From: a bacterium
GTDB lineage: Bacteria; Chloroflexota; Dormibacteria; Aeolococcales; Bog-877
Assembly: GCA_021827985.1 (NCBI GenBank)
Contig: JAKATL010000001.1
Coordinates: 244,376-308,375 of the forward strand
Direction: 5' to 3'
DNA: 64,000 nucleotides
This document shows, piece by piece, positions 50,886-59,029 of the stretch. The notes below the pieces were generated by a model. That model was not told where the DNA came from. It saw nothing but the letters and a program-made list of their open reading frames with translations, and did no database searches. The stretch's first letter is position 1, and each line of letters begins with the position of its first letter. The position numbers were made by a program, and so were the translations under genes.

Positions 50886-53096
50886 TCAGCGCCAGAGACT
50901 GCGGACATCGAAGATCAGGTAGCCCGGGGCCGAGGCCACCACCGGCAGATGCCGGCTGCGGTACCAGGCGAGATTGACGGAGATCTGGTTGTAGTCGCCG
51001 GGCTCGAACTCGACGTAGGCGACCCGGTAACGGGCCAGGAGGTAACCCACCTGGCAGCGGCCGGAAGCCGGGCAGCCGGCGTACATCAGCTGCACCGCCC
51101 GGTAGCGGGCGGCCAGCGGCTGACCGTAGCTCCAGAGCCAGCCGTAGTACCCCAGCACCGCGGTGCGCCCGGCAAGCGAGGTGACAGGGTCGTTGGGCTG
51201 ACCCTCGGTGAGGAAGATGGCCCGCGGGCTGGTCCTCCGCTCCACCTCCCTGGCGACGGTCAGCTCCGCCGGACCGGCCAGAGTGGAGGTGGCACCGCTG
51301 GGGGGCGTCTGGAAGGCGTTGCTCCTCCCTTCCATCCCGGCCAGCTCGGCCAGGATCCCGCTCGCGAGGAGCGTCAGGGTGGCCAGGGCCGCCAGAACCC
51401 GGAGCCAGGTCCCCCGAGGCACCTGGGTGAGGAGCCAGGCGAGAGGGATGGCGGCCGCCAGGTACCAGTAGCTCAGCAGCTTGGTGTTGTCCCAGTTCCA
51501 GGGCTGGGTGATGACGAGGTTGGCCAGCAGGAACGTGACCCAGCCCGGTGCCCAGAAGCGCAGAAGCTGGAGTCGACGGGACCTGGCCGGGGTCCTTCCC
51601 CGGGCCGCCACCAGCACCACCAAGCCCACCGTCAGGACCAAGACGATCCCGGTGTTGGAGAGCCAGAAGCCGAGGAAGGCGCCGTAGAAGGCGGGCTGGG
51701 AAAGGGTCTGGAGGAGGTACCTCCCCACAGCGACAGGCGACGCACCGGCGAGGTACAGAGCCGAGCAGGCGTCCCCCGACTGAAGTTGGGTCGCGGTGCA
51801 GGCCGAGGCGGCGTGGGAGAGCCAGCCCAGGTCGAGAGCCGGGAAGAGGTTGGGCCCGAGCGGTCCGGTCGGGGAGCCGTGGGGACCGGCAACTTCGAAG
51901 TACAGCTGGGGAAGCCCGAGAAGAGTCGCCGGGAGGATGGCGGAGGCCGTCCCGCGCCACCACCCCCGTCGCCCGCTCCACCAGAGCGCGGAGAGGCCCA
52001 GGAACAGGTAGCCGAAGGGGTTGAAGAGCGGAACGGCGGCGGTGAGGGTCCCGGCAGCGATGGCCAGGCCAGACCGCCGCCTCCTGACCGCCTCCCAGAG
52101 GCAGCTCAGCCCCAGCGCCACCAGCCCCATCCCGAAGGCGAAGTCGCGCTGCGGAAGCCAGTAGACCAGCAGGGGCTCGTACCACTGCAGGTCGGGTAGA
52201 GGCGGGTCCACCTGCTGCTGGCCGTCGTAGAAGCGCGGCAGGTGGGTCAGTTCGGTGGGAATGTGGCCCACGAAGGCGACCACCGCGGAGGGGGTAGCGG
52301 TGCTGAGGTGAGTGCAGGCGGCGGAGTCGAAGCCAGGCTGGCTGACCGCCAGCTGCTGGCAGCCGTCCCCGTACGCTCCCACGAACCCCAGGCCGCCACC
52401 GAAGAGGACCAGGGCAAGGGCGAGGGCTCCCGCCGCGGGGCGGCGGGTGACCCTGGTCGCGAGTTGGAAGACGAGGACCATGGCGGCCCAGCCGACCACG
52501 AATGACGGCATGTCCAGCGCCCCGGCGAGGTTCTGCCCCAACGCCTCCAAAAGCGCCGGTTGGAAGTCCACCAGGAAGGGGTAGCGGAAGGCCGTCCCGG
52601 CCTCCACGCTGTCCCGGGGAGGCAGGTTGCGACCCAGATGGAAGCTCTGGACGTAGCTGGTGTGGACGGACCAGTCGCCCCAGAGGTTGGAGGCCGCCAC
52701 CAGGGTCCCGTGCGGCCCCACCTGGAGAGCATGGGCGAAGAGGAACCAGCTGCCCAGCCCGGTGACCACCACGATCGCCAGTGACCACCGGAAGCCGGCC
52801 GTCCCGAGGCGCTGCGGAAGTTGATCGGGCCAGAGCCGGAGCCGCGTCGGCCGAAACCTGGCCAAGGTGACGGCGGCGATCAGGGCCGGGGGCAGGAGGG
52901 CCGCGGCTGCGCCGGGCCCCAGCGCCAGCGCCAGGATGAACCCCAGTAGCGTCGAGCCCACCACGCCCGTAAGAGCCGCCGCGGGCAGCCGCTCCAGGGG
53001 CAGCCACCTCAGCGGGATGAAAGAGGTCAACCCCCAGCCGGCAGCCGCAACCAGTATCCAGTAGGCGGTGAGGGCCGGCCAGCCGGTCAGTACCAA
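50886..53096 (-). CDS. large GT-C-type membrane protein
   Basis: 736 residues with about 12 to 14 membrane segments and a soluble C-terminus. The loop after the third or fourth helix reads NLWGDWSVHTSYVQSF, and SVEAGTAFRYPFLVDFQPAL follows, resembling uncharacterised GT-C proteins with an acidic catalytic loop. TTG 53096 overlaps the PMT gene stop by 10 bases. Probably transfers a sugar from a polyprenyl phosphate outside the membrane. Confidence 0.8.
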   Translation of the reverse strand: MVLTGWPALTAYWILVAAAGWGLTSFIPLRWLPLERLPAAALTGVVGSTLLGFILALALGPGAAAALLPPALIAAVTLARFRPTRLRLWPDQLPQRLGTAGFRWSLAIVVVTGLGSWFLFAHALQVGPHGTLVAASNLWGDWSVHTSYVQSFHLGRNLPPRDSVEAGTAFRYPFLVDFQPALLEALGQNLAGALDMPSFVVGWAAMVLVFQLATRVTRRPAAGALALALVLFGGGLGFVGAYGDGCQQLAVSQPGFDSAACTHLSTATPSAVVAFVGHIPTELTHLPRFYDGQQQVDPPLPDLQWYEPLLVYWLPQRDFAFGMGLVALGLSCLWEAVRRRRSGLAIAAGTLTAAVPLFNPFGYLFLGLSALWWSGRRGWWRGTASAILPATLLGLPQLYFEVAGPHGSPTGPLGPNLFPALDLGWLSHAASACTATQLQSGDACSALYLAGASPVAVGRYLLQTLSQPAFYGAFLGFWLSNTGIVLVLTVGLVVLVAARGRTPARSRRLQLLRFWAPGWVTFLLANLVITQPWNWDNTKLLSYWYLAAAIPLAWLLTQVPRGTWLRVLAALATLTLLASGILAELAGMEGRSNAFQTPPSGATSTLAGPAELTVAREVERRTSPRAIFLTEGQPNDPVTSLAGRTAVLGYYGWLWSYGQPLAARYRAVQLMYAGCPASGRCQVGYLLARYRVAYVEFEPGDYNQISVNLAWYRSRHLPVVASAPGYLIFDVRSLWR

Positions 53097-54985
53097 CCGG
53101 AGACCCAGATGTGCTGGAAGAAGTCCGACGAGGAGATGGGCTGGCCGGTCCAGAGCGGGTAGAAGTAGGCAAAGCAGAGGACCACGGCCAGGACCACCGC
53201 CCCGCCCACCGGGGCCAGCGAGAGGCCACCGAGCCGCGCCCGGTCAAGCTGCAGCACCACCCGGGCGCGGAGGAGCCGGGTGCAGAGGTAGGCCAGCGCC
53301 AGGCAGACGAATGGCAGCGCCTCGATGTACTCGTAGAAGAAGAGGATTCGGGACGGCCAGGACCAGAGCAGGAGCCAGTCGAAGAGGTAGGCCAGGAGGA
53401 TGAAGCCGGCCACCCGGTCCCGCCGCCGGACCAGAAGGTAGAGGCACCAGGCTAAGGCCAGGAGGCCGAGCCAGAAGACGGCGGGGTTGCCCATGTCGGT
53501 GATCCAGGTGTAGTTGGAGACCGTCTGCCCCCCCACGGTGCTCACCCCATTGCCGGTGTAGGTCGCATAGAAGAGCACCGGATGGGCGTCCAGCGGCCAG
53601 CTGTAGAAGGGGGAGGCGAAGGGATGCGTGGCCTTCAGCGTGGCCTGGTAGCTGAGGCTCCCCAGGCTGTTCCACTCCACATCCGCGATGGTCTGTCCCA
53701 GGTTGAACCCGGTCGGCAGCCAGAAGTCGACCTGCCCGATGTGGAACTCCGACAGGGGCATGGCCACCGGGAGGCGGCAGACCGAGGCCTTCTCCAGCAG
53801 CCCGGAGCAGGTGGCGGTCGGACCGCCGGGGTTGGCGAAGTTCACGTAGAGCGTGTGCGAGATCGTCCAGTACCGGAAGAAGGAGGCGTAGAAGAGAAAG
53901 AGGATCACGACCAGGGCGCCCAGGTAGTGCCAGGACCAGCGCAGCTGCCGCACCATGGTGCGCCGGGAGGCCTCCTCGGGATCGTCCGGGGCGGGGGGCA
54001 GGATCCATCGAGCGGCCCCGCCCATCCCCCACCGCACCCTGAGCCGCGGCCGAAGCCAGCGCCCGAGGAGCAGGACCACCATCACCGCTATCCCGGGCAC
54101 CATGTCGGCCTTGCAGGCCAGCCCGAGCCCTGATGCCAGGGCGGTCAGGTAGAGAGTCCAGCGCCACTGGGGGGCGGTCTTGGCGTGCCAGTGCAGGAGG
54201 AACATCCAGAAGGCCAGGAGCACAAAGAAGACCGCGATCACGTCGATCACCCCGGTGCGTGACTCCACCAGCTCCAGCCCATCCAGGCTGAAGAAGAGGG
54301 CGGCCAGGGTGGGGAAGATCCGGCTCCGGTGCCAGAGTCGGCGGGCCAGGAGGTACAGGACGCCGATCACCAGGCTGCCCAGGATGGCCGACATGATCCG
54401 CCAGCCCCAGGGGGTGAACCCCAGCCAGCTGATGCCCCCCGCGATGATCAGCTTGGTGAGGGGCGGCTCGGGGTCGAAGTAGTCGATGCCCTTGAGGTTC
54501 TTGAGCGCGTCTACCGGGAAGTAGACCTCGTCGAAGACGAAGCCGCAGGTCTGGCGCTCGGCGTTATGGGGCCCGACGGGCGCCAGGGTGCACCCCGAGG
54601 TGTTGAAGGGATAGCCGAGCCCCCACGCACCGATCCCCAGGACGTCGTGGGTGGGTGTCCGGTGGACTCCGGTCGGGGCGGACACTGTGCCGGTGACACC
54701 AACGTGGCCCTGGAGGAAGTCCAGGTAGATGGGGCTGGCCAGCCGCACGGCCAGGGCGGCGGCCACCAGGACCCCGGCAATGGCGAGGTCCTTTCCGTCC
54801 ACCCCGGTGAGGTCCTGGTGACGGCGGAGGAGCAGGGAGAGGGCCCAGACCGCCGCCGCCATCACCACCGCCACCATCGGGTTCAGCGGCCAGTGCAGCA
54901 GCTGGGCGGCGAGGGCAAAGAGCACCGCGGCGGCCAGCGCGTACGGCCACTCCCGCCGTACTCCGGGCCAGTTGGCGAGTGTCAC
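53087..54985 (-). CDS. dolichyl-phosphate-mannose--protein mannosyltransferase (PMT, GT39) family protein
   Basis: 632 residues, multispanning. The PMT signature FVFDEVYFPVDALK contains the catalytic Asp152/Glu153, followed by FDPEPPLTKLIIA, the family PPLxK motif, and WRIMSAILG. Bacterial PMTs O-mannosylate secreted proteins using polyprenyl-phosphate mannose, as in mycobacteria. GTG 54985 overlaps the PH-domain gene stop (GTGA). O-glycosylation of exported proteins is the likely function. Confidence 0.93.
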   Translation of the reverse strand: MTLANWPGVRREWPYALAAAVLFALAAQLLHWPLNPMVAVVMAAAVWALSLLLRRHQDLTGVDGKDLAIAGVLVAAALAVRLASPIYLDFLQGHVGVTGTVSAPTGVHRTPTHDVLGIGAWGLGYPFNTSGCTLAPVGPHNAERQTCGFVFDEVYFPVDALKNLKGIDYFDPEPPLTKLIIAGGISWLGFTPWGWRIMSAILGSLVIGVLYLLARRLWHRSRIFPTLAALFFSLDGLELVESRTGVIDVIAVFFVLLAFWMFLLHWHAKTAPQWRWTLYLTALASGLGLACKADMVPGIAVMVVLLLGRWLRPRLRVRWGMGGAARWILPPAPDDPEEASRRTMVRQLRWSWHYLGALVVILFLFYASFFRYWTISHTLYVNFANPGGPTATCSGLLEKASVCRLPVAMPLSEFHIGQVDFWLPTGFNLGQTIADVEWNSLGSLSYQATLKATHPFASPFYSWPLDAHPVLFYATYTGNGVSTVGGQTVSNYTWITDMGNPAVFWLGLLALAWCLYLLVRRRDRVAGFILLAYLFDWLLLWSWPSRILFFYEYIEALPFVCLALAYLCTRLLRARVVLQLDRARLGGLSLAPVGGAVVLAVVLCFAYFYPLWTGQPISSSDFFQHIWVSGWY

Positions 54986-55572
54986 CTCCGCCGACTGGGC
55001 CGGGACGCCGCCGCGGGGGGGCGGCGGCGGATTCGCGGGCGCAGCTCCCGGTCCAGCTCATCGGCACGCCGCACCAGCAGGATGAGGTCCTGGTCCAGCA
55101 CCGTGCGCCGGCCCAGCTCCCGCCCCACGGCCAGCAGCTGATCGTGGTCCATCTCCACCCGCACTACGCAAACCGGACTGGCGGCGTAGCGCTTAAGGCT
55201 GCCGCTCAACAGGGATCGCCGGTTGGGGGTGTCGAAGAACGCCCCCAGGGGCTGGGACCGGGACTGGCGGAGGCTCTCGTAGGGCACGGTGGTGAGACGG
55301 AACCAGTGGCGTATGAGAAGACCCTCGGAGGCGAGGGAAACGTAGTGCCAGCGCTGCCGGAGGTAGAGCCAGCCAAGGATGATGAGGAACAGGGCCAGCA
55401 CGACCAGGAAGCTGGGGTCAAGCCCATGGCGGCCGTAAATGGTGATTCCCTCCCCCACCAGGAGCACCACGACGCCGTAGGCGAGAACCCACCACATCCG
55501 GCGCCAGAGCTCGTAGGAGGTGATCAGCGAGTACCTCCGCCCCGGATCGACCGCGGGCTGGCTCTGGCTCAC
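54982..55572 (-). CDS. membrane protein with bacterial PH-like domain
   Basis: About 196 residues from GTG 55572, which overlaps the mtnP stop (GTGA). Two adjacent membrane segments (about residues 24-45 and 56-75) precede a beta-rich region (HYVSLASEGLLIRHWFRLTT, then VPYESLRQSRSQPLG), the pattern of bacterial PH-like (bPH/DUF304) domains. Function unknown. An Arg/Pro-rich tail ends the protein. Confidence 0.7.
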   Translation of the reverse strand: MSQSQPAVDPGRRYSLITSYELWRRMWWVLAYGVVVLLVGEGITIYGRHGLDPSFLVVLALFLIILGWLYLRQRWHYVSLASEGLLIRHWFRLTTVPYESLRQSRSQPLGAFFDTPNRRSLLSGSLKRYAASPVCVVRVEMDHDQLLAVGRELGRRTVLDQDLILLVRRADELDRELRPRIRRRPPAAASRPSRRR

Positions 55573-56372
55573 TCGGCCACGTCCTGAGACAGGCGTGAGC
55601 CGGCACAGGAACATCCTCTCTCCGCCGGCAGCCCGGACACGACGTCCAGCAGCAGGGAGCGAACCCGGTCCACGTTTGCAGCGAACACCCGCAGGACCTC
55701 CTGGTGGCTCACCGGGGCGACGTCCGGCCTACCCTCCAGCCCGGCATCGTAGTCGGTGACCAGGGCGATGGAGGCATAGCACATGCCCAGCTCCCGGGCC
55801 AGGGCGACCTCCGGGTACCCCGTCATGCCCACGATCCCCCACCCCATCTGCGAATACCAGGCCGACTCGGCCCGGGTTCCGAAGCGCGGGCCCTGGATCA
55901 CCACCATGGTCCGGTGCCGGTGGACCGTCCTCCCGGCCGCGGCGGCTTTGGCCTCGGCCAGGTCGCCCAGCTCCGGGCAGTACGGGTCGGCCGCCGCCAG
56001 GTGAGCCACCTGGGGCCCCTCCCAGAAGGTATCCGACCGCCCCCACGTCCGGTCCACGTACTGGTCGGGGATGACCACATCCCCGGGGGCCAGCTCGGCC
56101 TGCAGGGAGCCGACCGCGGCCGGGCCAAGCACCCGGGTCACACCCAGCTGGCCCATAGTGTGAAGGTTGGCGCGAAAGTTGATCCGGTGCGGCGGAATCG
56201 TGTGGTGACGGCCGTGGCGGGGCATGAACACCACCTTGCGGCTGCCGATCCTGCCGACGAAGGCGGCGTCGCTCGGCGACCCGTAGGGGGTCTCCACGCG
56301 AACCTCCTCGGCCCCCTCCAACAGCTCGTAGAGACCCGACCCGCCGAATATCCCCACCACGTCCTCGGTCAT
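55569..56372 (-). CDS. mtnP: 5'-methylthioadenosine phosphorylase
   Basis: 267 residues. MTAP splits methylthioadenosine into adenine and methylthioribose-1-phosphate for methionine salvage. IFGGSGLYELLEG, MPRHGRHHTIPPHRINFRAN, PDQYVDRTWGR, IQGPRFGTRAES and GMTGYPEVALARELGM are present. Cys-rich CSC near the C-terminus also occurs in archaeal MTAPs. GGGAGGTG lies inside a tiny upstream ORF whose stop overlaps the ATG. Confidence 0.95.
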   Translation of the reverse strand: MTEDVVGIFGGSGLYELLEGAEEVRVETPYGSPSDAAFVGRIGSRKVVFMPRHGRHHTIPPHRINFRANLHTMGQLGVTRVLGPAAVGSLQAELAPGDVVIPDQYVDRTWGRSDTFWEGPQVAHLAAADPYCPELGDLAEAKAAAAGRTVHRHRTMVVIQGPRFGTRAESAWYSQMGWGIVGMTGYPEVALARELGMCYASIALVTDYDAGLEGRPDVAPVSHQEVLRVFAANVDRVRSLLLDVVSGLPAERGCSCAGSRLSQDVAE

Positions 56373-56419
56373 CAGCGGGACACCTCCCAGTGCGCGCCAG
56401 GAGACCGGCGCTCGGACAT
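56372..56419 (-). CDS. possible 15-codon leader ORF coupled to mtnP
   Basis: ATG 56419 opens 15 codons (MSERRSPGAHWEVSR) ending in TGA that overlaps the mtnP ATG (TGATG). A CATAAT box lies 7 bases before the ATG, the leaderless spacing seen elsewhere. The Shine-Dalgarno of mtnP is inside the ORF. It may simply be a 5' leader. Confidence 0.3.
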   Translation of the reverse strand: MSERRSPGAHWEVSR

Positions 56420-56426
56420 GGCGCCA

Positions 56427-56432
56427 ATTATG
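56427..56432 (-). promoter_or_regulatory. -10 box CATAAT before mtnP
   Basis: CATAAT (five of six consensus) in the 75-base thiF-mtnP gap. It implies that mtnP and the downstream glycosyltransferase genes can be transcribed separately from the tus genes. Confidence 0.45.
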
Positions 56433-56447
56433 GTGAGCGGGGGGCCC

Positions 56448-57212
56448 TCACCTCTGGTGATTGGGGCAGTTCGGGTCTCGCGTGAAGTGGATCTCCCGCC
56501 AGCGCATCGCGCCAGCGTCGAGGTCCCAGAGCCGGCCCGCCCGGGGGGCAAGGTCGATGCCCGTGATCCAGGTGAGCGCCAGAAGAGCCTGCATCGCCCC
56601 CACCACCCCGGCCACGGGCCCAAGGATCCCGGCGGTGCGGCAGTCGGCGGCGGCGGCCGGGGGCGCGGGGAACAGGCATCGGTAGCAGGGGCCGACCGCT
56701 CCCACCTGCAGCACCTGGCCCCGCAGACCCGTGACCCCGGCGATCACTAGCTGGCGTCCCGCTCCCACCGCCCAGTCGTTGAGCGCGAACTTGGTCACCG
56801 GGTCATCGGTGCATTCGAGGATCAGCCCTTCGCTCCCCAGCGTCCGGTTGGGCGCGATCGGATCCGCCCTGCCGGTGAGCGGCTCCACCCTCACCAGCTC
56901 GTTGAGCGAGCGGAGACGGTCAGCGAGGCGGTCCGCCTTGGAGGCACCGACGTCGGCGGTATCGAACTGCACCTGGCGGTGGAGGTTGTCCAGGGCCACT
57001 ACGTCGGGGTCGATGAGCAGAACTCGGCCCACCCCCGCCCCGACGAGGTAGGGGGCGGCCGCTGCGCCAAGCGCCCCGCACCCCACCACCGTCACCGTGG
57101 CCCGTCTGAGCCGGAGCTGCGCCGCCTCGCCCATCTGGGGCAGCAGCAGCTGCCGGCTGTAGCGCTCCACCTCCACGTCAGACAGGCCGTCTGCACCCGG
57201 CTCCGACCTCAC
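56448..57212 (-). CDS. ThiF/MoeB/UBA1-family E1-like adenylyltransferase
   Basis: About 254 residues. GTG 57212 overlaps the tusB-like stop (GTGA). ERYSRQLLLPQMGEAAQ starts the domain. ATP-binding GCGALG (44-49), DPDVVALDNLHRQ, ECTDD (133-137), zinc ligands CYRC (176-179) with a divergent final CPNH, and the conserved catalytic Cys191 in CRTAGILGPVAGV are visible. Such enzymes adenylate the C-terminal Gly-Gly of sulfur carriers ThiS/MoaD. No carrier is adjacent; coupling to Tus-like genes suggests a sulfur-transfer role. Confidence 0.9.
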   Translation of the reverse strand: MRSEPGADGLSDVEVERYSRQLLLPQMGEAAQLRLRRATVTVVGCGALGAAAAPYLVGAGVGRVLLIDPDVVALDNLHRQVQFDTADVGASKADRLADRLRSLNELVRVEPLTGRADPIAPNRTLGSEGLILECTDDPVTKFALNDWAVGAGRQLVIAGVTGLRGQVLQVGAVGPCYRCLFPAPPAAAADCRTAGILGPVAGVVGAMQALLALTWITGIDLAPRAGRLWDLDAGAMRWREIHFTRDPNCPNHQR

Positions 57213-57499
57213 CAGGCCACCACCACCTCGGCCGCCAGGATCAGGTCCAGAAGCGCCTCGTAGTCCACCGTGGCCCACCGCTCGGTGGCCAGGCGCTCCT
57301 CGACGTCGGCGCGCACCGCCAGCACGGGCATCACCTCCTCGCCCACTGGGCTACCCGCCAGGCCCCCGATGGTTTCTTCGGACTCCGTCACCGCCGCCCC
57401 GGCCAGGACCACCACGGTCCGACGCCCGAGTCCCAGGGCGTATGCCACTGACTGCCAGCCTCGGGGATCGCCGGCACGGGTGATGAGGTGGAGCTCCAC
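57209..57499 (-). CDS. tusB: TusB/DsrH-like protein
   Basis: 96 residues from GTG 57499. MELHLITRAG matches the MLH-start of TusB, and the C-terminus VDYEALLDLILAAEVVVAW matches the TusB ending (DY...F/L...W). It is 1 base after the preceding gene. In E. coli TusBCD forms a hexamer relaying sulfur from TusA to TusE for 2-thiouridine in tRNA; here no cysteine is present, as expected for a structural TusB subunit that may lack the active Cys. Call rests on pattern and gene order. Confidence 0.68.
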   Translation of the reverse strand: MELHLITRAGDPRGWQSVAYALGLGRRTVVVLAGAAVTESEETIGGLAGSPVGEEVMPVLAVRADVEERLATERWATVDYEALLDLILAAEVVVAW

Positions 57500-57500
57500 C

Positions 57501-57851
57501 TCACATCACCAGCCAGTGGTCGGCCTGCCGGCATCGGGCCTCAAGCGCGTCCGCGCCCAGAGCCCGCATCTGCGGCCGAAGGCGGGCTACGAGAGCCCGG
57601 TCATCCTCTGCATCCACCCTGACGAGGATCTCGACGCTGTCGTCGGTGAGCAGGGCCTCCATCTGCTCCGCCATCTCATCCCGCCGCGAGCCGCCTGGCA
57701 TCTCGGCCCGGGTCGCCAGTTCCCGAGCCGCTCCCTCCAGCACGAGGACCACGTCACAGCCGCCCAGAGGGAGCGCAAGGGCGAGCGCCACCGCCTGCCT
57801 CAAGTCAGCTCCCGAGCCCCGGGCCACCACTGCGACCTCCCGGGTTGTCAT
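57501..57851 (-). CDS. tusC: TusC/DsrF-like protein
   Basis: About 116 residues. ATG 57851 overlaps the previous stop (ATGA). REVAVVARGSGADLRQAVAL resembles the DsrE-fold start and RCRQADHWLVM resembles the TusC end (L...YDVILRF). Cys32 and Cys107 are the only cysteines; neither occupies an obviously conserved place. Middle of the tusD-tusC-tusB order seen in gamma-proteobacteria. Confidence 0.58.
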   Translation of the reverse strand: MTTREVAVVARGSGADLRQAVALALALPLGGCDVVLVLEGAARELATRAEMPGGSRRDEMAEQMEALLTDDSVEILVRVDAEDDRALVARLRPQMRALGADALEARCRQADHWLVM

Positions 57852-58165
57852 CGGCATTGCACAACCCGATCTGCCTCTCGACACCAGAGCGCGAGGTCTC
57901 GCAGGCTGCCCCTGAAGACCCGAGGGTCCGGTGCCTCGCCCCCCCGCCTCCAGCGCCAGTCGGCATCGCAGTGGGCAACCGAGATCCCAGAGCCGGCGAC
58001 CTGTCCGGCTGCCAGGACCCCCTCTCCCAGTAGGAAGACCTTCGCCTCATGGCCGGACTCAGCGGCGGCCGCGGCCAGCCCCGCGACCAGCTGAGCCGCC
58101 GCTGAGTCCGGCCCCGAGCCGAGGATCAGGACCAGCGTGCGGCGGGTGGAACTGCTTTTGGCCAC
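57848..58165 (-). CDS. tusD: TusD/DsrE-like sulfur-relay protein
   Basis: 105 residues. TLVLILGSGPDSAAAQLVAG then LAAAAAESGHEAKVFLLGEGV is the DsrE fold start, and the segment GISVAHCDADWRWRRGG places Cys66 at the position of the active Cys of TusD/DsrE. First gene of an operon joined by ATGA, one-base and GTGA junctions to tusC, tusB and the ThiF-like gene. TACGCT lies 7 bases before GTG 58165. Confidence 0.68.
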   Translation of the reverse strand: MAKSSSTRRTLVLILGSGPDSAAAQLVAGLAAAAAESGHEAKVFLLGEGVLAAGQVAGSGISVAHCDADWRWRRGGEAPDPRVFRGSLRDLALWCREADRVVQCR

Positions 58166-58172
58166 GCCCGTC

Positions 58173-58178
58173 AGCGTA
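58173..58178 (-). promoter_or_regulatory. -10 box TACGCT, leaderless spacing, tus-thiF operon
   Basis: TACGCT-N7-GTG on the minus strand, between tusD and the divergent tRNA-Leu. A weak CTGAC lies at about the -35 distance. Confidence 0.45.
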
Positions 58179-58256
58179 GCTGAGTGTGAAAGTCGTCAGC
58201 CCCGACGGCCGCGATCCGGCACCGGTTCCGCTACCCTGCCCACTCAGCAGCACTCC

Positions 58257-58339
58257 GCCGGGGTGGCGTAATGGCAGCCGCAGCGGTCTTAAAAACCGCC
58301 GGACGCAAGTCCGTATGGGTTCGAGTCCCATCCCCGGCA
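58257..58339 (+). tRNA. tRNA-Leu (TAA)
   Basis: An 83-base cloverleaf with long variable arm. Acceptor GCCGGGG pairs with CCCCGGC and is followed by discriminator A. D-arm begins at TGGCGTAATGGCAGCC. Anticodon stem GCGGT/ACCGC with loop CTTAAAA (anticodon 58290-58292). Variable arm CGGACGCAAGTCCG. T-arm ATGGGTTCGAGTCCCAT. CCA is not encoded. Confidence 0.97.
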
Positions 58340-58894
58340 GCCCGGGTTGGATCTCGACGGCAGCCCCGGCGCCGCTTCGATTCGACTCCACCCAGGGACC
58401 CTGAAGGCGACCGTGACGGCAACCCGCGGAACTCCCTCGAGATTTAACGGTGTCGGATACCAGGCCAGGCGGAGCGGCCGGGCCTTCGCGCCGGGCGCCG
58501 GGCAGGCGTCGGACCCCAAGCCTTCCCTCAAGTGCGATACGGGCCGCGGGTACGGGTGCCATGGCAGCCCCCGGGCTGGTCGAACTGCCCGTTCGAGCGC
58601 CGGCGCGGTACCGCCCGGTGCACCGCGAGCCTCTCGCTACACGGTGGCTTCGACTCTGGAGGTGAAGCTGCGGCCGGTGCCACCGGCGACGAGCCGAGGC
58701 CTCGGCCTTCGACGATGCCGCCAACGGCTGACGGCTCGCGCCGAGCTCCGGTCTTGGCGACCACCGACACGTGCGCCGATACCCACCGGCCAGTCTGGAC
58801 CCGTGGAGGTGAGCGCCGCAGCGGGGAGCTGGTCTCAACCCGGACCAGGGCCCGTCCAGAACGCCACCGGCTGGGCCATCGCTTTTCCGCCGGC

Positions 58895-59029
58895 CTACGC
58901 CGGCTCTAATTCCTCTCTATCGGTCACGGTGGCTAGTGCCAACCGCCACGGTGTGGGACCAGGAATCGGAACCTGGAAGCCGTAGGTAGGCACATCGCCC
59001 TTGAAGGGTAGAAGTGTCACCGCCAACAT
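58895..59029 (-). CDS. possible 44-residue ORF
   Basis: ATG 59029 has GGAAG 5 bases upstream and opens MLAVTLLPFKGDVPTYGFQV, ending ELEPA. It reads like protein but matches nothing I know and no operon partner exists. Weak evidence. Confidence 0.2.
   Translation of the reverse strand: MLAVTLLPFKGDVPTYGFQVPIPGPTPWRLALATVTDREELEPA

Noticed and set aside
58528..58590. Peptide GTRTRGPYRT and bases resembling a tRNA 3' half
   Set aside because: The T-loop reads TACGGGT instead of TTCGAAT-like, and no D-arm or anticodon stem can be built, so I do not call a tRNA.
58059..58838. Minus-strand 259-codon frame across tRNA-Leu
   Set aside because: It contains the tell-tale antisense tRNA peptide (GLEPIRTC) and overlaps tusD; spurious.
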